Shown here in pieces: positions 46,016-57,712 of a stretch of 64,000 nucleotides of DNA. Location of the stretch: NCBI RefSeq assembly GCF_008974325.1, contig NZ_BKCG01000010.1:28882-92881 (forward strand), given 5' to 3'. The notes under the pieces were generated by a model that was not told the DNA's origin, did no database searches, and worked only from the letters and a program-made list of their open reading frames with translations. Source of the DNA: Patiriisocius marinus (GTDB lineage: Bacteria; Bacteroidota; Bacteroidia; Flavobacteriales; Flavobacteriaceae). A program made the position numbers and the translations under genes. The first letter of the stretch is position 1. Each line of letters starts with the position of its first letter.

Positions 46016-46024
46016 TTTCCGAAG
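46016..46024 (+). repeat. TTTCCGAAG motif upstream of gyrB
   Basis: Intergenic copy of the repeated motif about 155 bases before the gyrB ATG, in plus orientation. Confidence 0.6.
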
Positions 46025-46154
46025 ATATAAGTCAACTTTCTTTTGATGTTTGTCAAGTGGTTGATTTAGAGTGAATTTTGCTGTGTTTTATTTGAATTTT
46101 TAACAATGTTTAAATAAAAGTACGAGCGATTAAGAAAAGAGTATAATTAAATAG

Positions 46155-49143
<2,989 letters not shown>

Positions 49144-49149
49144 ACAAGT

Positions 49150-50591
49150 TTATTGTCTTTCAGGATTAGCTTCTTTGTAGGTGTCAAAATTTGCGACATC
49201 AAGCACGCTATCCATATTTGCATTAAAAATAACAAAGTTTAGTCCTCTTTTTACTTTGTTCTTAAGGATGTCCCCTCGTTGATTGATTGTTATCTTGGAA
49301 AAGTCACTAGATATTTTTGCAGCACTGCTAATTTCAGCAGAAAATGGTCTGTTTGTTTTTATAGGGAATTTTTTATTGATACTATGCGGTTTAATTAATT
49401 CTTCACTGAAGTTTTTTGCAGGATTAAATAACCCTACATAGCTATATTTTTCATTATAATCCCAATTAGTTGTAGCACCTAGTACTTCTAGTTTATTTGC
49501 TAAGTGTTTGCTTGCGGCATCTTTTAGGGCTACAACTATATAAACATCTTTATCGCTAAGGTAGGCTAAGTAGTCATCAAATTTTTTGATTTTTGGTAGC
49601 GAATCTGCCATTTCGTAATACTCATTGACCAACTTATACTCGCTAAAATTTTGGCTTTTGTCGAACGTATATTTAGTTTCAATATATGAAGGAAAGTGTT
49701 TCGATATTTTATGTGCTCCGTAAACGTTAGTATGCCAACCATCAAAGTCCGAACTTGTATCAAATCCAATCTCATCTAAAATGGTTTTGTCCATATAATT
49801 AATGAAATCGATGTTGTTGTTTTTTTGCTAATTCGATAACAGTTACCAAGTGAGATTGTCTTTCTTCTTTCGCAGCATAATGTGGAGCATAGGTGAAAAT
49901 CAGTTCCGTTTCAGAATTGTTTAATAATGAAATTATTTTCTCTAAATAGTCTTGTGATTTCTTAGGAAGTGGTTTTGGTTTAAAACTTCCAAATAGTAAT
50001 GTTTTCTTTTCTTTTTTTATAGAGGTGTGAAGCCAAAGAAATTATAAGTCTTTTTTGAATGAAAATCCGTGAAACCTAAATTTTTCCATCTATCGTGATA
50101 GTTGTAGATAGCGCTAAACTTTATTAAGTTTTTATCTTCTAGATTATCATTGAGTAAATCATACTTGTTCTTATTCCAAGGAAGGTTGTCAGCGGCAAAG
50201 TGAATCATTTTTGGTGTTATGTATTCTTCTTTTTCTGAAATGTATAAAAGCTCTAATACTATTGCTTTGGGCTTTTGGCGCTTTAAAACTTCTTTGATGT
50301 AGTAGTGCGTAGTAGATAATGGTTGTTGATTTGTAGCGAAAACATAACTCTTTATGCTGGCTTATTTTGAAAGATATAGGGGTCAAATGGGCAGAAAGTA
50401 TGTGATGATCCTACAAAAACTATATCAAGTGAGTTTTCTTCAATTTCATAAAAATCAATTATTTTAGAACTTACATCCCAGGGTTTTATTGACCTATCTG
50501 GTGTTACTATTTGAGTGGTATAATATATAGAGGCTCCTAATAAAATAAGGAAGCCGGTCACTTTAATAAGCTTAGAAAAAGTGGGATTCAT
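49150..50591 (-). pseudogene. Decayed SGNH-like acyltransferase partner with ILEI-like C-terminal domain
   Basis: About 480 codons broken into frames by at least three frameshifts. Frame 1 from the ATG at 50591 (MNPTFSK) has a membrane helix (about 11-28) and the SGNH block I DIVFVGSSHTFCPFDPYIF, then stops near 50352. The frame then moves to SYVFATNQQPLSTTHYYIK and on to MIHFAADNLPWNKNKYDL, ending at about 50017; a third frame gives TLLFGSFKPKPLPKKSQDY; a further shift in a run of seven A near 49812 leads to FDGWHTNVYGAHK (DxxH block V) and the 49794-49150 open frame. That last part has KDVYIVVALKDAASKHLANK and RGLNFVIFN with NFDTYKE, resembling the FAM3/ILEI (interleukin-like EMT inducer) domain. 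Paired with the MBOAT remnant immediately upstream. Confidence 0.8.
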
Positions 50592-50595
50592 TTTT

Positions 50596-50868
50596 CTAGA
50601 ATTGGAAGTATATAAATTGAGAAGCATCATACGTTGCTCCGTAAGATCCAAAAAAAAACTATTGTCACTATAAAACTAAGGTATGCCACTAGTAAAAGTA
50701 ATAGCGGTAGATAGCAACATTAGTAATGCATACTTAATATTCTAAGACAAGTAAAAAAAAATAGCTACCTCCTAACAATAATGCCCATCTCCATTTATGT
50801 GGAAATAAATAATATACTAAGGATATTGCAGGAAGAAATAATAAATAACTTAATGAAATAAAGGACAT
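50596..50868 (-). pseudogene. Remnant of an MBOAT O-acyltransferase gene (AlgI-like)
   Basis: From the ATG at 50868 the minus strand encodes FISLSYLLFLPAISLVYYLF and HKWRWALLLGGSYFF, the usual start of AlgI-type MBOAT membrane acyltransferases. An extra T in a run of nine then shifts the frame to YLS-stop-NIKYALLMLL, where TAG (50742-50744) replaces a probable Trp codon. About 60 codons in, the sequence jumps to GSYGATYDASQFIYFQF, the normal C-terminal end of these proteins, ending at 50596. Roughly 400 internal codons are missing. MBOAT proteins move acyl groups across the membrane to exopolysaccharide with an SGNH partner; that partner is the next pseudogene, 4 bases downstream. Confidence 0.8.
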
Positions 50869-51219
50869 TTTGCAATTGAACTTTGTTGGTTAGTGAGTAG
50901 TGATGCAATTTAAAACAAGCTTTTATTTATAGTATGATTTTAAATGAAAATTCTTTTTTTAATTAGAGTGTCTTTAGTGGATGTTAAATGTGTTTTGTTG
51001 AAAAACGAAAGATGTCTTTTGCTTTTAAAAGTAGATTCAATATTTATAGGCTAAACTTTTCTAAAGGTCTCTTAAAAATCGTATTTTTACAAAGAGTTTC
51101 AGACTAGTGTATTAATGTGAATATTAGATGAAATTTTCAATTCAATAAAATTTCGGCTTAATATAAAGTCGATTAATAATTAACGTAAATGCTACGAGAG
51201 TGGCTAAAAATAAATAACT
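50869..51219. other. Intergenic region between the MBOAT relic and mdh (351 bases)
   Basis: No gene or RNA seen. A TATTTTTA box at 51082-51089 could be a weak -7 element for mdh with a long leader. The upstream part probably once held the promoter of the decayed MBOAT gene. Confidence 0.6.
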
Positions 51220-52146
51220 ATGAAAGTAACAGTTGTAGGTGCCGGAGCAGTAGGCGCAAGTTGTGCAGAATACATTGCTATTAAAAATTTTGCAAGTGAA
51301 GTGGTATTATTAGACATTAAAGAAGGATACGCTGAAGGTAAGGCGATGGACTTAATGCAAACAGCTTCGTTAAATGGATTTGACACACGTATTGTGGGTT
51401 CTACAAACGATTATAGTAAAACGGCAGATAGTGATATTTGTGTAATTACAAGTGGTATTCCACGTAAGCCAGGAATGACTCGTGAAGAACTTATTGGTAT
51501 TAACGCTGGGATTGTAAAAACAGTTTCTACAAGTCTTGTTAAGCATTCTCCTAACACTATTTTAATTGTTGTAAGTAACCCAATGGATACTATGACGTAC
51601 TTAGCGCATAAGGTTACTGGATTACCTAAAAATAGGATTATTGGAATGGGTGGAGCTCTAGATAGTGCACGTTTCAAATACCGTCTTGCTGAAGCTTTAG
51701 GTGCTCCTATTAGCGATGTTGATGGAATGGTAATTGGTGGGCATAGCGATAAAGGGATGGTGCCTTTAACTAGATTAGCTACAAGAAACTCAGTTCCTGT
51801 TTCAGCTTTTATTAGTGAAGAACGTTTAGATCAAGTAATGCAAGATACTAAAGTAGGTGGAGCAACTTTAACTGGGTTGTTGGGAACATCTGCTTGGTAT
51901 GCTCCTGGAGCTGCTGTATCTGGATTAGTACAAGCAATAGCTTGTGATCAAAAGAAAATTTTCCCATGCTCAACATTGTTAGAAGGTGAATATGGTTTAA
52001 ATGATTTGTGTATTGGAGTTCCAGTTGTATTAGGGAAAAACGGTATTGAAGAAATTGTAACAATCGACCTTACTGATGCTGAAAAAGCACATATGGCAGA
52101 AAGCGCTGAAGGTGTAAGTAAAACAAATGGTTTATTAGAGCTTTAA
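51220..52146 (+). CDS. mdh: Malate dehydrogenase (LDH-like type)
   Basis: 308 residues. It oxidises malate to oxaloacetate with NAD in the TCA cycle. N-terminal dinucleotide fold VVGAGAVGASCAEYIA, acidic NAD-selecting Asp in VVLLDIKEG, substrate-binding Arg loop TSGIPRKPGMTREEL, VSNPMDTMTYLA, and the active-site His in GGHSDKGMVPL are all intact. Single gene with a terminator. Confidence 0.96.
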   Translation: MKVTVVGAGAVGASCAEYIAIKNFASEVVLLDIKEGYAEGKAMDLMQTASLNGFDTRIVGSTNDYSKTADSDICVITSGIPRKPGMTREELIGINAGIVKTVSTSLVKHSPNTILIVVSNPMDTMTYLAHKVTGLPKNRIIGMGGALDSARFKYRLAEALGAPISDVDGMVIGGHSDKGMVPLTRLATRNSVPVSAFISEERLDQVMQDTKVGGATLTGLLGTSAWYAPGAAVSGLVQAIACDQKKIFPCSTLLEGEYGLNDLCIGVPVVLGKNGIEEIVTIDLTDAEKAHMAESAEGVSKTNGLLEL

Positions 52147-52170
52147 TATAAGCTATTATTTACATAGTTG

Positions 52171-52203
52171 AAAAAGGCCATCCATATTTGGGTGGCTTTT
52201 TTG
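52171..52203 (+). terminator. Intrinsic terminator after mdh
   Basis: AAAAAGGCCATCC pairs with GGGTGGCTTTTT (one T-G pair) around ATATTT, then T-run. Confidence 0.9.
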
Positions 52204-52296
52204 TTTAAAATCATAATTGATATTTTTTGAAAACGAGAAGTTATACTTAATTGTTAATCAGGTAATTAGACTCTATTTGATTGGTTTGGTTTAAGA

Positions 52297-52304
52297 TACT
52301 TTTG
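52297..52304 (+). promoter_or_regulatory. Candidate -7 box for the 52340 orphan gene
   Basis: TACTTTTG matches TAnnTTTG, 35 bases before the ATG; a TTG at 52277-52279 lies 17 bases upstream, slightly closer than usual. Confidence 0.45.
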
Positions 52305-52339
52305 AGTATACTAATAATAATCAATTAAATTTTTTAATT

Positions 52340-53089
52340 ATGAAATTAAATGAACAACGAATGCGTGGGATAAGAGCCGCGCAAAAAAATCAGGCAAATG
52401 AAACTCTTATTGCTATTAAAAATCCAAATAGCTGCTACAAAGATATTTTAAAAGTAGCCATTAAAGAAAATGGACTTGATGCTGTGGTAAAGCACGTGTT
52501 AGACGATGGACCTGAAATGGCATATCAAATGTTGCGAACAATTCCTAACTTAGGTGAGTATCGAGATGCTCTTATTAAAAAAACAGGAGATTCTCGGGAA
52601 TTTATATTAAGTACACTTCGATTTATTCCTGACTTAGGGGACAATAAAGCTTACTTACAAGGTAAGCTAGGTAGATCTTTGGAAACTAGTGGTAGTATTT
52701 CGGGCTTTAAATTTCTAGATCAAGCATGGTACAATTGTGCATTTACAATGATGTGGGTTAACAACGGTAAACAATATCCAAAAACAGTTGAGGAGTCTAA
52801 CAGCAAATGGGTTTGGAGCAAAACTCTTATCGGAGGAAGTAATGGTATATCTATGAATTGTACAGATTTTCAGCTAACAGATAAAGATGATCCAAGCAAA
52901 ATAACAACACCACTAGTAAGTGGTAATGAGGTTTGGATTTATATGTGGGTTGAAGCAGGTAATGATATAGAATCGGCTTTTAAATTTGTGTATGATCCTA
53001 ATACATTGAATGTAGCTTCATTTACAGCGACGGGTTCTACACAAAGTACTAAGCTCTCATTATCAGGACCAGTATCTCCACCTGCATAG
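52340..53089 (+). CDS. Orphan protein: helical repeat N-terminus, Trp-rich beta C-terminus
   Basis: 249 residues, no family recognised, no signal peptide. The N-terminal half (about 1-115) is helical with two related segments, LRTIPNLGEYRDALIKKTG and LRFIPDLGDNKAYLQGKLG, suggesting short alpha repeats. The C-terminal half (about 118-249) is beta-rich with many Trp and Tyr (WYNCAFTMMWVNNGKQ, SKWVWSKTLIGG, NEVWIYMWVEAG, FKFVYDPNTLNVASF) and could be a lectin-like or aegerolysin/pore-former-like beta sandwich; this is a guess from composition. Single gene with its own promoter, followed by a 10-base inverted repeat at 53198-53226. Confidence 0.6.
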   Translation: MKLNEQRMRGIRAAQKNQANETLIAIKNPNSCYKDILKVAIKENGLDAVVKHVLDDGPEMAYQMLRTIPNLGEYRDALIKKTGDSREFILSTLRFIPDLGDNKAYLQGKLGRSLETSGSISGFKFLDQAWYNCAFTMMWVNNGKQYPKTVEESNSKWVWSKTLIGGSNGISMNCTDFQLTDKDDPSKITTPLVSGNEVWIYMWVEAGNDIESAFKFVYDPNTLNVASFTATGSTQSTKLSLSGPVSPPA

Positions 53090-53197
53090 TTTTATCAAAA
53101 ACTTGAATGAGGAACTTATGTAGATTACTAAAAGATTGCTATACAGTAAAATAATATTATTTTAATAACCTTTCGTTTTAGTCTTTAAAGTGTTTAT

Positions 53198-53226
53198 AAC
53201 TCTCTATTTATTGATAATAGAGAGTT
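53198..53226. repeat. Perfect 10-base inverted repeat around a -33 box
   Basis: AACTCTCTAT (53198-53207) and ATAGAGAGTT (53217-53226) flank a 9-base centre that holds TTG (53211-53213), the likely -33 element for the next gene. It may be an operator; there is no adjacent T-run to make it a terminator. Confidence 0.6.
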
Positions 53227-53241
53227 AATTCTTTATATTTG
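53211..53241 (+). promoter_or_regulatory. Promoter TTG-N20-TATATTTG abutting a GTG start
   Basis: TTG at 53211-53213 and TATATTTG at 53234-53241, spacing 20 bases. The -7 box ends 4 bases before the GTG at 53246, so the mRNA is predicted to be leaderless. Confidence 0.6.
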
Positions 53242-53245
53242 GCGC

Positions 53246-53857
53246 GTGAAACTCAACTGGCACTTTAGTCTACTTCTTGGTATCCTTGCACTTATTGGTG
53301 TGAGCCAGATAGAATTTGCAATACCTAACCAAGAGCTTACTGTAGATTTTTCTAGTGAATCTGTTTCTTTAAATGAAACTAAAGAAGCAATTTCTACAAT
53401 AAAGGCACAATTAGAAAGTATTGGTGCATCACGTATAAATGTACAGCAGCAGTCTAACCGTTTGCGCATTACCTATTATAGTACAAAAGACGTTACGTCG
53501 ATTAAAAATCTTTTTTCTGAAGACCAAACACTTGCATTACTTTCAAACTCATTACCATTTAATAGTGAAAATTCTGACTCGTTACCTAATGACAATTCAG
53601 AATTGTTCCAACTTAATTTTTCAGAAATACACCAGCAAAGTGATGTTTCGAAAGATTTTAATGGGCAATTAGTTGAAGTAGAATCAACAACTATTAGATT
53701 CTTTAACCCATTTGTTTATTATTCATTTAATGGGATCAATCTGGAACAACAACACAAAGTTGTTGCTATAGCTTTTAAAATTAATCGAAACATTGCGCTT
53801 GCAATAACAAAGGTTAATTATGTAATTCCCGAAGTTCGTGCTGGCCCCTTAAGCTAA
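53246..53857 (+). CDS. Predicted exported or membrane-anchored protein, unknown function
   Basis: 203 residues starting at GTG. One hydrophobic N-terminal segment (about 6-22, FSLLLGILALIGVSQI) is either a signal anchor or an uncleaved signal. The rest is a soluble domain with an early KEAISTIKAQLESIGASRINVQQQ alpha-beta unit that looks like a small ferredoxin-like fold, as in some SecD/RND periplasmic regions. Adjacent to and upstream of secDF (239 bases), so a role near protein export is possible but unproven. The start is placed by the promoter just before it. Confidence 0.6.
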   Translation: MKLNWHFSLLLGILALIGVSQIEFAIPNQELTVDFSSESVSLNETKEAISTIKAQLESIGASRINVQQQSNRLRITYYSTKDVTSIKNLFSEDQTLALLSNSLPFNSENSDSLPNDNSELFQLNFSEIHQQSDVSKDFNGQLVEVESTTIRFFNPFVYYSFNGINLEQQHKVVAIAFKINRNIALAITKVNYVIPEVRAGPLS

Positions 53858-54029
53858 AGGACCTTTTTTGTGCTAGATTTATTTCTGAAATTTTAATGAA
53901 TTAGCATTTCCTAAATAAAATGAACTCAATGATTGCTTGCTTTTATGGTTAAGTGATGTTAGTTGATTCATCTTCACTTTATGATAGCGTGTGCTATCAA
54001 ACTAAATTTTTATTTAAGAGTAAAAACAA

Positions 54030-54060
54030 TTGTCAAATCATCAGGTAAATTCTATATTCG
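54030..54060 (+). promoter_or_regulatory. Candidate secDF promoter TTG-N20-TATATTCG
   Basis: TTG at 54030-54032 and TATATTCG at 54053-54060 (one mismatch to TAnnTTTG), spacing 20 bases, leader about 30 bases. Confidence 0.5.
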
Positions 54061-54096
54061 CCGATTGAATTTTTTGACTAAAAAATAACTAAAACA

Positions 54097-57000
54097 ATGC
54101 AAAACAAAGGATTAATTACAGTTTTTGCGGTATTGTTTGGATTGGTAAGTTTATACCAATTATCATTCACATACTTAGCAAACAAAGTAGAGGACAGTGC
54201 AACAGAGTTTGCAAACACAAAGTTCTCAAAGGATCAACCTAATGAAAGGTCTGCTGCGGAGGCTGCTTATCTTGACAGTGTAGCTAATTTCCCAATAATG
54301 ATGGGAATTGATTATAAGACTGCAAAGGCTAAAGAACTTAATAAGGGTCTTGATTTAAAAGGAGGAATTAATGTAATTCTTCAAATTTCAGTTAAAGACA
54401 TTTTAGGTGGTCTTGCTAATAACTCAAATGATCCTGCATTCAATCAAGCATTGGTTGCAGCTGATGCACGTCAAGCAGTTGAGCAAGAAACATACTTAGA
54501 GTCTTTTTATGCAGCTTTTGATGCATTGCCAGGAGAAAACTCATTAGCATCTCCAGATATTTTCTTCAACAAAAATCTTGAAGATGATATCAATGCAACT
54601 ATGACAAATGACCAAGTGAAAACGGTTATCGATAGAAAAATTGACGAATCAATTACTTCAGCTTTTGAGGTTATTCGTAAGCGTATTGACAAATTTGGTG
54701 TAACACAACCAAATATACAGCGTTTGGGAAATTCTGCTCGTATTTTAGTGGAATTACCAGGAGCTAAAGATGTAGAGCGTGTGTCTAAATTATTACAGAG
54801 TACTGCACAATTAGAATTTTGGGATGTTTACAGAATGGAAGAGATGATTGGTTTCTTAAGCCAAGCAGATGCTAAAGTTGCTGATATGGACAGGCTATTA
54901 CAACCAGAAACTGCTGAGAAAGTACAAGATACTACTGCAACTGCAGACGATGATATCAATGCTTTATTAGATGGTGAAGAGGTTGATGGTTCTGATGATG
55001 TAGCTAAGACAAACCCAATTTTTTCTAAAATGGTTACTCAAGGTTTCCAAGGACGTCCAGTAATTGGAACATTTGCTTTAAAAGATACAGCATCAATTAA
55101 TGAGTACTTACGTAGACCACAAGTAAGAGCATTGTTACCTGTTGAGCAACGTTTCACAAAGTTTATCTGGGAAAAACCAGCTGATGTTGAATTAACAACT
55201 GGAGAGACAATTACTACTACAGGATTATACGCTATTAAAGGAAACCGTGAAATGATATCTCCACTAGCTGGTGGTGTTGTTACAGATGCTGCTCAAACAT
55301 ATGATCAGTTTAGTAACATTGCAGTTTCAATGCAAATGAATGGTAAAGGAGCTAAAATTTGGGAAGAAATGACCAAAAATGCTGCTAAAAATGGAACTCA
55401 AATTGCTATTGTACTTGATGATATTGTGTATTCTGCACCAGGTGTTACTTCACCAGGAGGAATTGCTGGAGGACGTAGTGAAATTACAGGAGATTTTGAT
55501 ATCACTGAAGGGCAAGATTTAGCTAACGTTTTACGTGCAGGTAAATTACCAGCTTCTGCTGATATTATTCAAGCTGAGGTTGTAGGTCCAACATTAGGAC
55601 AAGAAGCTATTAATAGTGGTATGATTTCATTCTTAATTGCACTAGTTTTAGTGTTATTCTGGATGGTTGGTTACTACGGTAAAGCGGGTCTATTTGCAGA
55701 TGTTGCTCTTGTAGTAAACATTGTATTTATATTTGGTATTCTTGCTGGTCTTGGAGCTGTATTAACACTTCCTGGAATTGCAGGTATTGTATTGACAATT
55801 GGTATCTCGGTAGATGCAAACGTACTTATATTTGAACGCATTAGGGAGGAGCTAGATAAAGGTAAAGCTCAAAAAGATGCTATTAAAGACGGTTTCCAAA
55901 ATGCATTGTCTTCTATTTTAGATGCAAACATTACAACAGGACTGACAGGACTTATCTTATTAGTATTTGGAACAGGACCTATTCAAGGTTTTGCAACTAC
56001 TTTATTAATTGGTATTCTAACATCATTATTTACAGCAATCTTTATTACTAGATTATTTGTTGATAGCTATACTAAAAATGGAAAGCCTTTAACATTTGCT
56101 ACATCATTCACTAAAAACTTGTTTAAGAATGTAAACATCAATTTCCTTGCAAAAAGAAAGATGGCTTACGTTGTTTCAGGTATTTTAATTGCTTTGAGTT
56201 TAGGTTCATTAGCAATGAATGGTCTTAACCAAGGTGTAGATTTTGTAGGTGGACGTACTTATACAGTTCGTTTTGCTCAAGATGTTGATGCTGCAGATGT
56301 TCAGCAAGATTTAGTAGAAGTATTTGGTTCAGCAGAGGCTAAAACTTATGGAGGTAATAACCAACTTAAAGTTACTACTAAATATAAAGTTGATGAAACT
56401 GGAACTGAAATTGATCAAGAAGTTCAAAGTAAATTATACGAAGGTGTAAAAAGTCACTTACCAACTGGAATGACATATGACCAGTTTAAGGATGATAATG
56501 ACGCTAAAGTTGCTGGTATTATGGAGTACTATAAAGTTAGTCCATCAATCGCAGATGATATCAAGAAAGATTCATTCTGGGCTGTATTAGGATCTTTATT
56601 AGTTGTTTTCCTTTACATCTTATTACGTTTTAGAAGATGGCAGTTTAGTTTAGGTGCTGTAGCTGCAGTATTCCACGATGTTCTATTAGTATTAGGAGTA
56701 TTCTCTTTAACACAGAACATTATGCCATTTAGTATGGAAATCGATCAGAGTTTTATCGCGGCTATCCTAACAGTAATTGGATATTCATTAAATGATACTG
56801 TGGTTGTATTTGACCGTATTCGCGAGTACTTCAATGATAATCCTTCATGGAAATTTAGCGAAGTAATTAACAACGCACTTAACAGTACATTAAGCCGTAC
56901 ATTAAATACATCTTTAACTACGTTAGTAGTATTATTATGTATTTTCTTTATTGGAGCTGAATCTATTAGAGGATTAATTTTCGCATTAATAGTAGGTGTA

Positions 57001-57114
57001 GTTGTGGGTACATACTCTTCATTGTTTATCGCAACACCTGTGATGTTCGATACAGTGAAGAAAAAGGCTGCAGATTTATTAATAGACAAAAAAGATGAAG
57101 AAGTAGAAGCGTAA
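54097..57114 (+). CDS. secDF: Protein translocase SecDF fusion
   Basis: 1005 residues, SecD and SecF fused into one chain as in many Bacteroidota. SecDF uses the proton gradient to pull proteins through SecYEG. The SecD part has KGLDLKGGINVILQISV, an enlarged first periplasmic domain, and the membrane block with VVGPTLGQEAINSGMISFL and ISVDANVLIFERIREEL; the SecF part starts around residue 680 with NFLAKRKMAYVVSG and contains NQGVDFVGGRTY and GYSLNDTVVVFDRIRE. About 12 membrane helices in total, and a low-complexity acidic linker near 285-310. Single gene with a terminator. Confidence 0.96.
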   Translation: MQNKGLITVFAVLFGLVSLYQLSFTYLANKVEDSATEFANTKFSKDQPNERSAAEAAYLDSVANFPIMMGIDYKTAKAKELNKGLDLKGGINVILQISVKDILGGLANNSNDPAFNQALVAADARQAVEQETYLESFYAAFDALPGENSLASPDIFFNKNLEDDINATMTNDQVKTVIDRKIDESITSAFEVIRKRIDKFGVTQPNIQRLGNSARILVELPGAKDVERVSKLLQSTAQLEFWDVYRMEEMIGFLSQADAKVADMDRLLQPETAEKVQDTTATADDDINALLDGEEVDGSDDVAKTNPIFSKMVTQGFQGRPVIGTFALKDTASINEYLRRPQVRALLPVEQRFTKFIWEKPADVELTTGETITTTGLYAIKGNREMISPLAGGVVTDAAQTYDQFSNIAVSMQMNGKGAKIWEEMTKNAAKNGTQIAIVLDDIVYSAPGVTSPGGIAGGRSEITGDFDITEGQDLANVLRAGKLPASADIIQAEVVGPTLGQEAINSGMISFLIALVLVLFWMVGYYGKAGLFADVALVVNIVFIFGILAGLGAVLTLPGIAGIVLTIGISVDANVLIFERIREELDKGKAQKDAIKDGFQNALSSILDANITTGLTGLILLVFGTGPIQGFATTLLIGILTSLFTAIFITRLFVDSYTKNGKPLTFATSFTKNLFKNVNINFLAKRKMAYVVSGILIALSLGSLAMNGLNQGVDFVGGRTYTVRFAQDVDAADVQQDLVEVFGSAEAKTYGGNNQLKVTTKYKVDETGTEIDQEVQSKLYEGVKSHLPTGMTYDQFKDDNDAKVAGIMEYYKVSPSIADDIKKDSFWAVLGSLLVVFLYILLRFRRWQFSLGAVAAVFHDVLLVLGVFSLTQNIMPFSMEIDQSFIAAILTVIGYSLNDTVVVFDRIREYFNDNPSWKFSEVINNALNSTLSRTLNTSLTTLVVLLCIFFIGAESIRGLIFALIVGVVVGTYSSLFIATPVMFDTVKKKAADLLIDKKDEEVEA

Positions 57115-57126
57115 GCGTCCATTTTT

Positions 57127-57135
57127 CTTCGGAAA
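57127..57135 (-). repeat. TTTCCGAAG motif after secDF, minus orientation
   Basis: Intergenic copy of the repeated motif directly between the secDF stop and its terminator; not in a promoter position. Confidence 0.6.
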
Positions 57136-57146
57136 TTTTAATATGT

Positions 57147-57182
57147 AAAAACCTCTTAGATTCATTTCTAAGAGGTTTTTTT
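57147..57182. terminator. Intrinsic terminator after secDF
   Basis: AAAAACCTCTTAGA and TCTAAGAGGTTTTT form a perfect 14-base-pair stem with a 6-base loop. Probably also serves the convergent unknown gene at 57259. Confidence 0.92.
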
Positions 57183-57258
57183 GTGTCTAATTATTATAAA
57201 TGTTATCCTGTTTGATTTTACTGTTTGCCAATTTAAGTCGTTGATTATCTGTAAACTT

Positions 57259-57675
57259 TTAAAGCGAATCGAATATACCGCCAATAAGATCTCCAACGCC
57301 TTCTAGAAAACCATCAAAAAGATCTCCTAAGTCTAACCAAGAAGCATCAATTTCTTCGTTTGATAAAGCTAATAGGTTGTTTAATGAACCTGGTGTTAAG
57401 CTATTGAGCATTTCGGTTTTCATTAATGTATAGTTGCAAATTTCTCCAGTAATTTTATGGTAAGCATCAAAATCTGTGTGAGATGAAAATATAGACATAG
57501 CCCAACAGTGCCAATCTATCTCTCTAGTTGTTGTATGTGTAGACTTTTTAGATGCTTGTTTGACTTCTTCTGGTGAGTAGAATTTTTTCTTTCCGAAGTC
57601 TTTTACTAATATACTTCCTACATCAGTAATATATTCCTTTTTATTGATAGGTGCGGGAGGACAATTATTAGCCAT
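57259..57675 (-). CDS. Orphan protein, 138 residues, with amphipathic Gly/Asp/Phe tail
   Basis: No family recognised and no signal peptide. The body contains a mix of charged and aromatic residues with Cys at positions 5, 57 and 80. The last 24 residues (DLGDLFDGFLEGVGDLIGGI and a short end) are glycine-rich and amphipathic, like a membrane-active or self-associating helix. It could be a small effector, a peptide-like toxin precursor or simply a lineage-specific protein. Single gene on the minus strand, convergent with secDF. Confidence 0.55.
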   Translation of the reverse strand: MANNCPPAPINKKEYITDVGSILVKDFGKKKFYSPEEVKQASKKSTHTTTREIDWHCWAMSIFSSHTDFDAYHKITGEICNYTLMKTEMLNSLTPGSLNNLLALSNEEIDASWLDLGDLFDGFLEGVGDLIGGIFDSL

Positions 57676-57712
57676 ATATTTGTTTTATAGAGCTAAGATA
57701 AGAGTTTTTTGA

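Noticed and set aside
50352..50651. Open frame beginning MDLTEQRMMLL
   Set aside because: Its first 20 codons are the MBOAT C-terminus read out of frame; the real SGNH start is the ATG at 50591.
49150..50868. Explaining the broken genes purely by sequencing errors in homopolymers
   Set aside because: The nonsense TAG and the loss of about 400 codons of the MBOAT gene cannot be produced by homopolymer miscalls.
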